Counted from the stretch's first letter, positions 14,873-22,999 are shown. The stretch is DNA of 39,915 bases from Planctomycetota bacterium (GCA_026693085.1 JAPLNB010000217.1:1-39915), one strand, 5' to 3'. The notes: generated by a model not told the origin, from the sequence alone. A program made the numbers and translations.

Positions 14873-15232
14873 ATGTCCGAATCACCTGCTCGGCTTAATG
14901 TAACCCAGCAAAAGGATGTGTCGATCGTCGAGTTTACCGAGAACAAAATTCTCGACGAAATGAACATCACGGAGATCGGCCAGGCGCTCGACGTGATCGT
15001 TCAGTCAAAGGACCGGCCTAAGCTGCTGCTGGATTTCGCGAACGTCGATCACCTGTCTTCGGCGGCGCTGGGCATGCTGATCAATGTGAATACCAAGCTC
15101 AAGCAACAGAATGGCCAACTGCGGCTGGCGAGCATCCGACCTCAGATTATGGAAGTGTTTGTCATTACTAAGCTTAACCGTTTGTTCCGCATCAGCGCTA
15201 CGCGTGCAGAAGCTTTTGGGAGTTTCGAATAG
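14873..15232 (+). CDS. STAS-domain anti-sigma factor antagonist (SpoIIAA/RsbV-like)
   Basis: The 119-residue protein is a lone STAS domain: VSIVEFTENKILDEMNI (strands 1-2), LLLDFANVDHLSSAALGML (strand 3 and the phospho-loop with Ser62-Ser63), then a second half with LKQQNGQLRLASI. In the family, phosphorylation of the loop Ser by a partner kinase controls release of a sigma factor or other target. The gene after the next gap encodes a matching HATPase. The ATG at 14873 is chosen because the STAS domain starts right after it; 14831 would add 14 poorly conserved residues. Confidence 0.85.
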   Translation: MSESPARLNVTQQKDVSIVEFTENKILDEMNITEIGQALDVIVQSKDRPKLLLDFANVDHLSSAALGMLINVNTKLKQQNGQLRLASIRPQIMEVFVITKLNRLFRISATRAEAFGSFE

Positions 15233-15383
15233 GCTTGGCTTTGCAGGCGAGGACCGGGTGCGAGCCGATGTATTAAGGAGTTCGACGCGCGGCATTGTCG
15301 TCCAGCCGCGTGCAGTGTGCGGACCGTCGTGTTTGCAGAGACATTCGTGTTTGCGGCCACGGGCCGAGGCGGCTTATTGTCAA

Positions 15384-15812
15384 ATGGACACAGCGTTGGA
15401 CACGCCCCTCCGATTTGTGATCCACTCTGACTTTGCGGAAGGCCGCCAAGTTCAGCACGCTATCCTCGAGGAGATCACCCGCCATCACTTCGGCCCCGAC
15501 GCCACATTCGCCATCCGTCTGGCCTTGGAAGAAGCCCTCATCAACGCCATCAAGCATGGCAATAAGTTCGACCCGAACAAGGTCGTTCGGGTCGAAGCCT
15601 CGATCACTCCGCAAATTGCCGAGATCATCGTCGAGGACGAAGGCACCGGCTTTCAACGCGCCTGCGTCCCGGACCCCACGACGGATGAGAACGTCGAACG
15701 CATCCACGGACGCGGCGTCATGCTCATCGAGTCATACATGGACGAAGTCAATTGGCAATCCGGCGGCCGGCGGATCAGGATGGTCCGCCGGAACGATGAT
15801 GCCGGCAGATAA
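15384..15812 (+). CDS. HATPase-type anti-sigma factor / serine kinase (RsbW-like)
   Basis: The 142-residue protein is a GHKL-fold ATPase: N-box EEALINAIKHGN (residues 49-60), G1 box VEDEGTGF (83-90), G2 box GRGVMLI (109-115). Such proteins phosphorylate a STAS antagonist and bind a sigma factor or other switch target. It lies 151 nt after the STAS gene, whose product is its probable substrate. No PP2C phosphatase or sigma factor is encoded in the window, so the rest of the switch is elsewhere. Confidence 0.85.
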   Translation: MDTALDTPLRFVIHSDFAEGRQVQHAILEEITRHHFGPDATFAIRLALEEALINAIKHGNKFDPNKVVRVEASITPQIAEIIVEDEGTGFQRACVPDPTTDENVERIHGRGVMLIESYMDEVNWQSGGRRIRMVRRNDDAGR

Positions 15813-15845
15813 CAATCCGCTACCGATGCCGCCCTTGCTTACCTG

Positions 15846-16535
15846 ATGTTCAGAATCGCCTCATTAACCGACGCGCCCCTGCAGAGCCGGCCATGGACCA
15901 ACTGCCTGCTTCTGCTGGCGAACGTCGTGGCGTTTGGGGTGCAGGTGAGGCACCCGCAGGTGATGGCACATTACATGCTCGATGCCCACTCGCTGCGACT
16001 GAGCCAGTTTCTCACCTATGCGTTCCTGCACATCAGCCCGGGGCACCTGATCTTCAACATGTTCGTCCTCTGGATGCTCGGCAACAACATCAACGACCGG
16101 CTCGGGCATCTGGGCTACCTGGCGTTCTATCTGGCGGCGGGGGTTTTCGCTGGGATCGGATTCATCGCCGCCGGCGGCGAAGCCATGGTAGGCGCCAGCG
16201 GCGCCATTGGCGGAGTGATGGGGGCGTATCTCGCGCTGCTGCCGCGGTCGAATATCCGGCTGCGATTGCGATCGCTGGCGGTCGACTCGCCCGCCATGTA
16301 CTTCATCGCCCTGTTCTTCGTGTACAACGTGATGATGAGCTTCATCGGCGAGATCACGGTTCAGCAAGTGGCCTATGAAGCGCATATCGCAGGGATGGTG
16401 TTCGGATTCGCGGTGGGGATGACACTGCTTTGGCTATCGCTGGTGCCGCCCAGCGACCAGGATTTCCTGAGGCTGATTCGGCAAGGACGTGGGCGAGGTT
16501 GGCGTGGGCTTCGGGGTAGTCGGGGCGGAGGGTGA
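15846..16535 (+). CDS. rhomboid-family intramembrane serine protease
   Basis: The 229-residue membrane protein has about six hydrophobic helices and the rhomboid catalytic pair: Ser118 in VGASGAIGG and His180 in AYEAHIAGMVFGF. The HxxxGHLxFNM segment (HISPGHLIFNM, about 62-72) is also conserved. These proteases cleave transmembrane segments inside the membrane. The C terminus is Gly/Arg-rich (GRGRGWRGLRGSRGGG). It begins 33 nt after the HATPase gene and may share its transcript. The substrate is unknown. Confidence 0.88.
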   Translation: MFRIASLTDAPLQSRPWTNCLLLLANVVAFGVQVRHPQVMAHYMLDAHSLRLSQFLTYAFLHISPGHLIFNMFVLWMLGNNINDRLGHLGYLAFYLAAGVFAGIGFIAAGGEAMVGASGAIGGVMGAYLALLPRSNIRLRLRSLAVDSPAMYFIALFFVYNVMMSFIGEITVQQVAYEAHIAGMVFGFAVGMTLLWLSLVPPSDQDFLRLIRQGRGRGWRGLRGSRGGG

Positions 16536-17105
16536 TGGCGGTGCGGGAAAAATGTTCAGCGGAGGGGGTAGGAGGCGTAAGGTGAGCATTGGGAGGGGTT
16601 TGGGTGTTTTAGGGGTGGTTCTTTGGGTCAAAAAACCGCGCAAAACCGCGCAAAACCGCGCAAAACCGTGCAAAAGCGGGCAGAATCGGGCAAAAGCGGG
16701 CAGAAATGATTCCCGGAATTGGGAGGCACAGACTCAGAGTGGCAGCGGGGCGGTATTCGGTTTTGAGAGAGCTTGGCGAGGGGGAATGGTCCGCCTCGCC
16801 AGGGGTGGGCTTGACCCACCGTGATGGGGTATACAATCTGGCAATAGATTTGTTGGCTAGAAATTAGGGTATGGGGCGATTTTGTTGAGGGCGGGGGATT
16901 GGGCGGGGTGGCGTCGGCGGGGTCGGAGGGGTTTGCGTGGGGATAAATTCAACACAGCCGCTTTTCGGGGTGACACCTTTTCGGGGCCCTTCACGGGCCG
17001 ATGCCCTGTTGTTCACCGCTGCCCCTCTCTCGGCGGGTCCGCGCCCTGGGCCCGGTCTGCTTGCCGCAGCGGTAGCAACCGTCACGCCGAACGGGATGGT
17101 GGACG
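16536..17105. other. gene-poor region, 570 nt
   Basis: This stretch between the convergent rhomboid and lipoprotein genes holds the decamer repeat (16631-16705), two small hairpins (TGGCGAGG with CCTCGCCA near 16772-16800; GGTGGG with CCCACC near 16804-16820), and an isolated promoter-like TTGACC/TACAAT pair at 16811-16837 with no gene after it. Short open frames here have no recognisable domains. Confidence 0.55.
16631..16705. repeat. tandem decamer repeat (CAAAACCGCG to CAAAAGCGGG)
   Basis: About seven and a half 10-bp units: three near-identical CAAAACCGCG copies (the first with an A in place of its leading C), then CAAAACCGTG, CAAAAGCGGG, CAGAATCGGG, CAAAAGCGGG and a partial CAGAA. Units change gradually from left to right, as expected for an ageing tandem array. 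Confidence 0.85.
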
Positions 17106-18149
17106 TCACTTTTTTTCTTTGGTCAGATCGTAGAGGAAGATGCCGTAGCCGACGCCGGCCTGGTCGGTGGACTTGGCGAGTTGGAAGGCGATGAAACGGC
17201 CGTCGTCACTGACGACGGGGTTGGAGGCCTTGAAGCCGGGGTAGTCGCTGAAGTGGGTCAGGCGGGTGGTTTGGCCGGAGCCGTCGAGGCGGAGCTTCCA
17301 GATATCGATGTGGCCGGCGCCTTTGAGGTTTTGCTTGTCACATTCGACGAGGGTGTATTGGCCGTCGGGGAAAATGCCTTCGGGCTCGTCGTATTGGACC
17401 GGGGCGACGGAGTAGTTGGTGACCTTGCCGGTCTGGAGGTTGACGCCCATGACTTCGGTGCCTTGGTAGCCGTAGGCGGAGAAGGTGAGCTCGGATTCGT
17501 CTTTGGGGCGGAAGTTCTGGCATTCGAGGGTGCACTTGAAGGGCAGGGCGGTGCTGTCGAGGGCGAGCTTTTTGTTGACGAGTTTTGGGGGGCCGTTGGT
17601 GTAGTCGATGTCGGCGGTCCAGATCTGGGATTGGCCTTTCTGGAGGCGGTCGGGATAGAGGCCGTCGGTGAGGGTGTAGGCGATGCGCATTTTGGTGCGG
17701 GAAACGGCGGGGCCTTCGGAGCATTTGGTGCCGAGGGGGACGGGTTTCTTTTTGAGAGACTTATCGAGGACCCAGAGTTCGGGGTCGCGCCAGCGTGCGG
17801 GGCCGGGGTCGTCGGCGTTGAAGGATTTGGCACCGGAGAGGAGGATGTCGCCGTTGGGCAGGTAGAGGGCGCGGACGTAGCCTTCGTGGTGGTAGTGGTG
17901 GGTGATGGGGCGGATGATGCGGGTGGCGATTTCGACTTCGTAGACGTCGCCGTAGGTTTTTTCAACGAAGAGGATGCGTTTGCCGTCGTGTGAGAAGTCG
18001 GCGCGTTCGCCGAAGAAGGTGAGGCAGGTGATGTGAGGGGGGAGATTGTCGGCGGGGTCCTGGCCGGGTTGGGGTTGGGGGGCGAGGGGTTGGGAGGAGC
18101 AGGAGGCGAGAGTGAAGAGGAGGATGGAGAGGGGGGTGAAGTGCTTCAT
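17106..18149 (-). CDS. lipoprotein with TolB/PD40-like beta-propeller
   Basis: The 347-residue protein has a lipoprotein signal peptide (MKHFTPLSILLFTLASC, lipobox LASC, Cys17). Repeated propeller blades follow with PD40-type patterns (ADFSHDGKRILFVEK, YVRALYLPNGDILLSG, NPVVSDDGRFIAFQL). Such propellers bind proteins or ligands at the envelope; TolB is the best-known example, but no Tol genes lie here. A TTGACC/TCTAAT promoter ends 7 nt before the ATG, so the mRNA is predicted to be leaderless. Confidence 0.78.
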   Translation of the reverse strand: MKHFTPLSILLFTLASCSSQPLAPQPQPGQDPADNLPPHITCLTFFGERADFSHDGKRILFVEKTYGDVYEVEIATRIIRPITHHYHHEGYVRALYLPNGDILLSGAKSFNADDPGPARWRDPELWVLDKSLKKKPVPLGTKCSEGPAVSRTKMRIAYTLTDGLYPDRLQKGQSQIWTADIDYTNGPPKLVNKKLALDSTALPFKCTLECQNFRPKDESELTFSAYGYQGTEVMGVNLQTGKVTNYSVAPVQYDEPEGIFPDGQYTLVECDKQNLKGAGHIDIWKLRLDGSGQTTRLTHFSDYPGFKASNPVVSDDGRFIAFQLAKSTDQAGVGYGIFLYDLTKEKK

Positions 18150-18156
18150 GGGGGAG

Positions 18157-18186
18157 ATTAGATCGCGCGGGAGGGGGGGAGGTCAA
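18157..18186 (-). promoter_or_regulatory. sigma-70 promoter for the propeller lipoprotein (predicted leaderless)
   Basis: On the minus strand: TTGACC (18186-18181), 18 nt, TCTAAT (18162-18157), then 7 nt to the ATG at 18149. The start of transcription should coincide with the start codon. Confidence 0.5.
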
Positions 18187-18360
18187 CGCTGGGGGCGTTG
18201 CGGCACAGTGAAAGGGGGGCGAAATCGTGGGTGTCACCTCTTCTTGTGCCGCTGGGTGCATTTCCATGCGTGGCGGACGCGGTTGTGCAGCGTGGGCAGG
18301 ATAGGTAGGTTTCGCTAAGCCTCGGGTGCGGACTGGTGATATGGGTTTCACCTGTGGGTT

Positions 18361-18389
18361 TTGCTTCTAGGCAATCTCTCTGCTATTGT
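18361..18389 (+). promoter_or_regulatory. extended -10 promoter of the three-gene PIN module
   Basis: TTGCTT (18361-18366), 17 nt, then TATTGT (18384-18389) preceded by TG to form TGCTATTGT. It would start transcription near 18396, about 37 nt before the first gene, which has GGAAGA 6 nt before its ATG. Confidence 0.5.
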
Positions 18390-18432
18390 GTATTGCGGTG
18401 CTCGGGTTGTCCTTAGCCTTGGAAGACGTGGC

Positions 18433-19197
18433 ATGCTGACGGAAAGACCCAACTCGGTTATTACGCTCTTGAATGCGACCTACGAGCCACAGATCGGGTA
18501 TGCCCGTAAGTTGTCGGAAGTTGCGGAATCCGTCAACCGTTGGTTTAAGAACCGGCATTGGTTTAGCACCGAAAACTCATACACTTTCCGCGACCCAGAT
18601 GGGCATTTTCTCTTTACGGCTCGGTGGAACCACCTCTTCTTCCAGACGCTCGGATTGAAGCCGTGGATCGATCGTGTTGAAGAGGCCGGAGAGATGGCCG
18701 ACAAGGTGCTTACTGGGCTTAACGTAAAGCAGCTCAAGTCAGTCTCGTTCCGTGCGCAGGCGTTTGTTGATCTGGAGATGGCGCACAGCGAAATTGTGGA
18801 TCGCCTCTATGCCACGTACCTAGCCGATCGAGGCGAGCTTTCACATATTGCCTCGGATTTCACGGATGCGGCGATCGCTTTGTACGGGGTGCGTTCCGGT
18901 CACAAGTTTAGGCTTTCCCTTACACCCCAAACGCCAGAACAGGTAAAGACATCTTTTTTCGCGGTACAGAACTTGGAGCATTTCCTGGTGGATAAGTTCG
19001 TCGGAAATGAGATCCGAGACTTTTGGAACGGTATCGCTGGCAAGGCTGCTCTGAATGTGGAAATCGAGATATCTGAGGACGATCTGGGGACGGAATGGCT
19101 CAAAAAGTTCATGCAAGAGTCGATTAGCGTCGCAAATGAGTTAGCGGGGGTCGCAGTGAAGCACCTGTTGGCCTTGCCTGTTTCGTCGAGTAAGTAA
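18433..19197 (+). CDS. hypothetical protein, first gene of the PIN module
   Basis: The 254-residue protein was not recognised. It has no signal peptide or membrane helix. It opens MLTERPNSVITLLNATYEP, then a segment rich in aromatic residues (WFKNRHWFSTENSYTFRD, LFTARWNHLFFQTL) and a long C-terminal half of alternating strands and helices ending WLKKFMQESISVANELAG. The overall plan weakly recalls TIGR04255-type proteins, which are found near defence or toxin genes, but this is not secure. The ATG at 18433 has a good Shine-Dalgarno (GGAAGA). Its stop is 1 nt before the next start, so translation is coupled. Base composition is lower in GC than the neighbours. Confidence 0.7.
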   Translation: MLTERPNSVITLLNATYEPQIGYARKLSEVAESVNRWFKNRHWFSTENSYTFRDPDGHFLFTARWNHLFFQTLGLKPWIDRVEEAGEMADKVLTGLNVKQLKSVSFRAQAFVDLEMAHSEIVDRLYATYLADRGELSHIASDFTDAAIALYGVRSGHKFRLSLTPQTPEQVKTSFFAVQNLEHFLVDKFVGNEIRDFWNGIAGKAALNVEIEISEDDLGTEWLKKFMQESISVANELAGVAVKHLLALPVSSSK

Positions 19198-19198
19198 C

Positions 19199-19834
19199 AT
19201 GGCCACGAATCTGCCACAACTCGTCTCTACGTCAACACCCACAACGGGCGACTGCGGCACGGTAACAATCGAGCTGATTCAGGAATTGTCTGCCGACCTG
19301 ACTGCAGAGACTACTGAACGCACCGTGGTTCTTCCACCCTCTCCCTATGCCACCCAAGTAACCGCTAGAGCCACCGTTGTTTCACACGCAGCCATCGGCC
19401 TTCGGTCGGCGGCATATGTGGGCGCAGTGCGGAGGACGCGCATCAGGAAGATAATTCAGCTAACGGGAGATTTGGGGTCAAATGCGGCTAGAAGCGACTT
19501 CCACTCATACACGTTCCCGGTCTTCGACGAAATCAGATCGTTGCTGCAGTTCTTGGGAGATCGTGAGGATCTTGAAGGTAATACGTGCGCAATTCTGCGA
19601 CACATTAGAAATACGCTGATGGATGGTGGATGGAACCGGTATCGAGATCCTGGGGTTCGCGAGGTGGCCGTTGCGATTCTGCAGAAGCTCGCATCGGTGG
19701 AGACGGTCGAACCGGAAGACGCTGCATTGGCTTTCAGGGAAATGCACGCTGCTGGCATGAGCCCGTCGCTGCCTGTCACCCTTGACGACGCACCTGAGGA
19801 GGGCGAGCAGCGTGAAGAAGAAATATCTAGTTGA
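19199..19834 (+). CDS. hypothetical protein, second gene of the PIN module
   Basis: The 211-residue soluble protein has a Thr-rich N terminus, a middle with TRIRKIIQLTGDLG, and a helical C-terminal half with ILRHIRNTLMDGGWNRYRD and REVAVAILQKLASVE, ending in an acidic tail (DDAPEEGEQREEE). No known domain was recognised. It starts 1 nt after gene one and overlaps the GTG start of the PIN gene by 23 nt, so all three are made together. A helical protein directly upstream of and overlapping a PIN nuclease fits an antitoxin or accessory role, which is an inference from gene order only. Confidence 0.68.
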   Translation: MATNLPQLVSTSTPTTGDCGTVTIELIQELSADLTAETTERTVVLPPSPYATQVTARATVVSHAAIGLRSAAYVGAVRRTRIRKIIQLTGDLGSNAARSDFHSYTFPVFDEIRSLLQFLGDREDLEGNTCAILRHIRNTLMDGGWNRYRDPGVREVAVAILQKLASVETVEPEDAALAFREMHAAGMSPSLPVTLDDAPEEGEQREEEISS

Positions 19835-20612
19835 GACTTCTGCCGTGTTACCGGCTATCGGGTTCTCGAACAGAGATCACAATGAGTACTTTCGGCAAAC
19901 CTTTGGTGAAGGGGAACTGTATGCTTCCATTTATATTCGAATGGAGGTGATCCGAAAGTGGGTCTGCGAGCTGATCGAGTTTGCAGAGTTGCTCGACCAA
20001 TGCTCGACTGTGTCAGACGCATTCCTTTTTTGGTCCCAGACGTACGGACGTAAACCAAAGGTGGCCAGTGATGTCGTAGGGTGGATCCTGCGGCAGAGAG
20101 GTATCATCGGAGATCTGGGGTCGCATCAAGTCGCGATTGAGGTTGCCCAGAAGGCTGTTGAGATACTGCAAGCCTTTGACCTGTGTTTGCCCTCCAAGAT
20201 CAACAATACGTGCGGTTGTAGAAGAGGAGGACTGCCTCTGGCCGTCGACTACCGGGCACTGCTTCGCGAGTTGAGTAGGTTTCGCAAGGACTTTCTCGCG
20301 GGTGCGATGGACTGTCGCATTGCCGTTTTCCTGCAACTGACAAATCCCAAGGGGCGCGCAGGCAAGCTGCTCAATTGTCCGGTAGTGGCTTCGGACATAA
20401 AGATCGCCAGCCCACTGCAAGATATCGTGAATGCGCAGCGCGTTGCGTGTACACAGTGTAAGCGAATCGGGGACCAAGTGATCGCACTTGAGCAACCGGC
20501 GGGTGTGACGCTGGTGCATGTCGATGCTTCTTATGACATCTTGTGTGCCTGTACCGGGCGGGATCACGTCAAGATAAGATCTGCGTTGAGCTTCAAGCCG
20601 ACGGCATCGTGA
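19812..20612 (+). CDS. PIN-like nuclease domain protein, third gene of the module
   Basis: The 266-residue protein has a PIN-like acidic pattern. The first motif is KYLVETSAVLPA (Glu8 where Asp is usual), followed by Glu45 in IYIRMEVIRKW, Asp167 in GAMDCRIAVFL and Asp195 in VVASDIKIA. PIN domains cut RNA with bound metal. The middle carries a CGCRRGG loop. The C-terminal part has a Cys pair (CTQC, 213-216), then IGDQVIALEQPAG and a second Asp-containing strand (VHVDASYDIL, Asp238). This is longer than a VapC toxin (about 130 residues). The GTG at 19812 is used because GGAGG lies at 19798-19802 and KKKYLVETS begins there. The neighbours suggest a toxin-like or defence role; no function is demonstrated. 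Confidence 0.65.
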   Translation: MKKKYLVETSAVLPAIGFSNRDHNEYFRQTFGEGELYASIYIRMEVIRKWVCELIEFAELLDQCSTVSDAFLFWSQTYGRKPKVASDVVGWILRQRGIIGDLGSHQVAIEVAQKAVEILQAFDLCLPSKINNTCGCRRGGLPLAVDYRALLRELSRFRKDFLAGAMDCRIAVFLQLTNPKGRAGKLLNCPVVASDIKIASPLQDIVNAQRVACTQCKRIGDQVIALEQPAGVTLVHVDASYDILCACTGRDHVKIRSALSFKPTAS

Positions 20613-20655
20613 CACCCAGCGATTTGGCGATTTACACAGTTGCCAATTCGCCTTG

Positions 20656-21615
20656 TCAGTATTGCGGGGTTGTTCGCGGTGGATTGATCTTCATTTGGGC
20701 GAACTCACCCCATTTCTTATTCATCTCGACCATGCTCGGTTTCCCAGCGTGGACCCAGAGGGCGTATCTCAACGTGAGGGGTTTGGCGGGGAGGATGGTT
20801 CGGGGGGCGTCATAGGTTAGGCTGGCCCCCATCCAGCCGTCGGCGCGGGTGTGGAAGAAGGTGGGGTGGTTGGGGTTTTTGGGGTGGTCCATCAAGGTGA
20901 TGCCTTCGGTTGTGGTGGGGGTGATGGGGCCGGAGTAGTCGAGCCATTTGGCGCGTTGCCAGAGGGTGTCTTTTTCGCCGGATTGGTTTTCGGAGTTGCG
21001 GATGGAGCCGCCGCCGTCGTTGACGCCGATGGTCTTGGCCATGCGCACGCCGACCAGGCCGAAGGGGGTTTTGCCGAGGGTGGTGGGTTGTTTGGATTCG
21101 AGTTGGAGGTCGATGATGAGCCAGAATTCGTTGTTGGGGAGGAGGCGGACAGTGGTGCGGCGGCGTTCCTGGAGGAGGGGTTTGTTGGAGGCTTCGTCGA
21201 GCCAATTGTTGAGGGTGGTGATCCAGGAGGTTTCGCCCTGGTCTTCGTATTCCTCGATGCGTTGGTGGACGATTCGGCCTTTGCCGCGATCGTCCCAAAA
21301 GCTCATGCCGTTGACATCGTTGTGCGAGATCCAGACGGAGTTGTGATGCGAGTGGGATTCGGGGTCGTGCGGATGGCCCATACGCGTGAGGGGGCGGTTG
21401 GAGGGGCCGATGAGGGGATAGACGAAGGGGCGGCGGAGGGTGGGGGAGAAGTGGTAGCGCGCGATCTCAAGGGCGTCCCGCTGAAACGAAGCCTGATGGT
21501 ACGGTTGCGGGATCGCTTGGAGTGTTGGGAATTGCTTCGGATCGGCCTCCGCACCGGGGGTCGAGTTTACTATGAATAGCGAGACGACTGCGACGAGGGC
21601 AATCGGGTATTTCAT
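20656..21615 (-). CDS. DUF6807 (PmoA-like) secreted protein
   Basis: The 319-residue protein has a signal peptide (MKYPIALVAVVSLFIVNS) and the DUF6807 'methane oxygenase PmoA' pattern: RPFVYPLIGPSNRPLTRMG, then HPHDPESHSHHNSVWISHND, and a later LMDHPKNPNHPTFFHTRADG. Despite the family name these are not methane monooxygenase subunits; in planctomycetes and Bacteroidetes they accompany sugar catabolism genes. It starts 2 nt after the Gfo/Idh gene ends, so the pair form an operon, consistent with a shared role in handling a carbohydrate or its oxidised derivative. Confidence 0.85.
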   Translation of the reverse strand: MKYPIALVAVVSLFIVNSTPGAEADPKQFPTLQAIPQPYHQASFQRDALEIARYHFSPTLRRPFVYPLIGPSNRPLTRMGHPHDPESHSHHNSVWISHNDVNGMSFWDDRGKGRIVHQRIEEYEDQGETSWITTLNNWLDEASNKPLLQERRRTTVRLLPNNEFWLIIDLQLESKQPTTLGKTPFGLVGVRMAKTIGVNDGGGSIRNSENQSGEKDTLWQRAKWLDYSGPITPTTTEGITLMDHPKNPNHPTFFHTRADGWMGASLTYDAPRTILPAKPLTLRYALWVHAGKPSMVEMNKKWGEFAQMKINPPRTTPQY

Positions 21616-21617
21616 GT

Positions 21618-22904
21618 TCACACCTTCGGATCCCACCCTGGCCGATACTCGCGCGACCAGAGTTTCTGCGCGTCGGCATCGTTCTGAATCTGCCCCGTTT
21701 TGGAATCTACGTTGATCGCTCGGCCGGTGCGATGTGCGATGTTGCCCAGGTGGCAGAGGAGCGTGGATTTGTGGCCGTTTTCGATGTCCGCATTCGGTCG
21801 TTTTCCGTTGCGGACGCAGTCGAGGAAGTTCTGGAGGTGGGGGGTGTCCGAGCCATTGCCAGCGACTTTGGCAATCTGTTTGCCGGCGGGGTCGAAGAGA
21901 GTGTAGCTGTTGCCGTCGGTGACGAGGGTGGCTTTGTCGCCATAGAAGGCGGCGCCGAAGCCGGAGTTTTCGAAGCCGCGGGGGTGACAGGATTGGCCTT
22001 CCCACGCGATGACCTTGTCGCCGAAGTCAAAGGTCACAAAATGGGTGTCAGGCGTTTCCTGATCGTCCTTGAAATAATACCGGCCGCCGGATGACGTGAC
22101 GCGGGTGGGGTAATCGACGCCCAAACCCCAGCGGCATAGATCCAAGGAATGGATGCCGTTGTTGCCAAGCTCGCCGGTGCCCCAGTGCCAGAACCAGTGC
22201 CAGTTGTAGGGGGTGATGTTGTCCTGATAAGGGCGTTCGGGGGCGGGGCCTTGCCAGAGGGTGTAATCGAGAGTGACGGGAACGGCGGTCTGTTTGCCGC
22301 GGCCGATGCTTTTGCGAGTGTTGTTGTACCAGCCGCGCGAGAAGAGGACTTTTCCGAGGTCACCGGCGCGGATTCTCTCCATCGCTTCGATCATGCGCGA
22401 CCCACTGCGGCGTTGGGTGCCCAGTTGGACGACGCGGTTGTACTTACGGGCGGCGGCAACCATCAACTCGCCTTCGCGGGCATTGTGGCTGGCGGGTTTC
22501 TCAACGTACACATGCTTGCCAGCGGCACACGCGAGGATCGTGGCCGGCGCATGCCAATGGTCGGGCGCGGCAACGATCAGTGCATGGACGGACCCGTCGT
22601 CAAGCACCCTGCGGACATCTTTCACAGTGGCAGGGGGGGTCTTCTGGAGCTTCGCAATCGCCGATTGAGCTTTCGCCAGACGCGACTCATCGACCTCGCA
22701 CAGGTGCGTGATCCGGCAACCGGGCAGTTGCGCGAATCCCGCGACAAGATCAGAGCCGCGCCCAAGGCCCATGACCGCTATATTGATCAATTCAGGGACA
22801 GGCTCGGCAGCGCCCAGCGATCTGAGCAATCGCGAAGCTGCCAAGGCACAGCCAACGGCTGCACTCTGGAAAATGAATTGCCGACGGTTGATGGATGAGG
22901 TCAT
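21618..22904 (-). CDS. Gfo/Idh/MocA-family oxidoreductase with Tat signal
   Basis: The 428-residue protein begins with a twin-arginine signal (SINRRQFIFQSAAVGCALAA). The Rossmann motif follows (INIAVMGLGRGSDLV), then YVEKPASHNAREG with the EKP motif that places the catalytic Lys, and a C-terminal substrate domain. Gfo/Idh enzymes oxidise or reduce sugars and polyols with NAD(P); exported members with tightly bound cofactor are common in planctomycetes. The ATG at 22904 is chosen because the Tat motif starts 7 residues in. It is divergent from purF and 2 nt upstream of the DUF6807 gene. Confidence 0.88.
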   Translation of the reverse strand: MTSSINRRQFIFQSAAVGCALAASRLLRSLGAAEPVPELINIAVMGLGRGSDLVAGFAQLPGCRITHLCEVDESRLAKAQSAIAKLQKTPPATVKDVRRVLDDGSVHALIVAAPDHWHAPATILACAAGKHVYVEKPASHNAREGELMVAAARKYNRVVQLGTQRRSGSRMIEAMERIRAGDLGKVLFSRGWYNNTRKSIGRGKQTAVPVTLDYTLWQGPAPERPYQDNITPYNWHWFWHWGTGELGNNGIHSLDLCRWGLGVDYPTRVTSSGGRYYFKDDQETPDTHFVTFDFGDKVIAWEGQSCHPRGFENSGFGAAFYGDKATLVTDGNSYTLFDPAGKQIAKVAGNGSDTPHLQNFLDCVRNGKRPNADIENGHKSTLLCHLGNIAHRTGRAINVDSKTGQIQNDADAQKLWSREYRPGWDPKV

Positions 22905-22999
22905 AGATGAGTCCTGTTGGAGTGGGTTTATGATAACGTACAGGCGAGCGGAGGTACACGGCGGCCGCCCGGTTCGGCTGTTGGCGGGTTCCTCCACGA

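Noticed and set aside
16631-16705. CRISPR array
   Set aside because: The units are 10 bp and directly adjacent with no spacers, and no cas genes are near.
16811-16837. Promoter-like TTGACC and TACAAT
   Set aside because: The spacing is 15 nt and no credible gene follows on this strand before the convergent lipoprotein gene ends.
16937-17194. Short open frame after the promoter-like site
   Set aside because: No Shine-Dalgarno, low-complexity translation, and it runs into the antisense of the lipoprotein gene.
20613-20655. Terminator between the PIN gene and DUF6807
   Set aside because: GGCGATTT and AATTCGCC can pair only with a bulge, and no T-tract follows; too weak to list.
20656-22904. 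DUF6807 and Gfo/Idh operon as a novel pathway
   Set aside because: This pairing is common in planctomycetes and Bacteroidetes; nothing unusual was seen in either protein.
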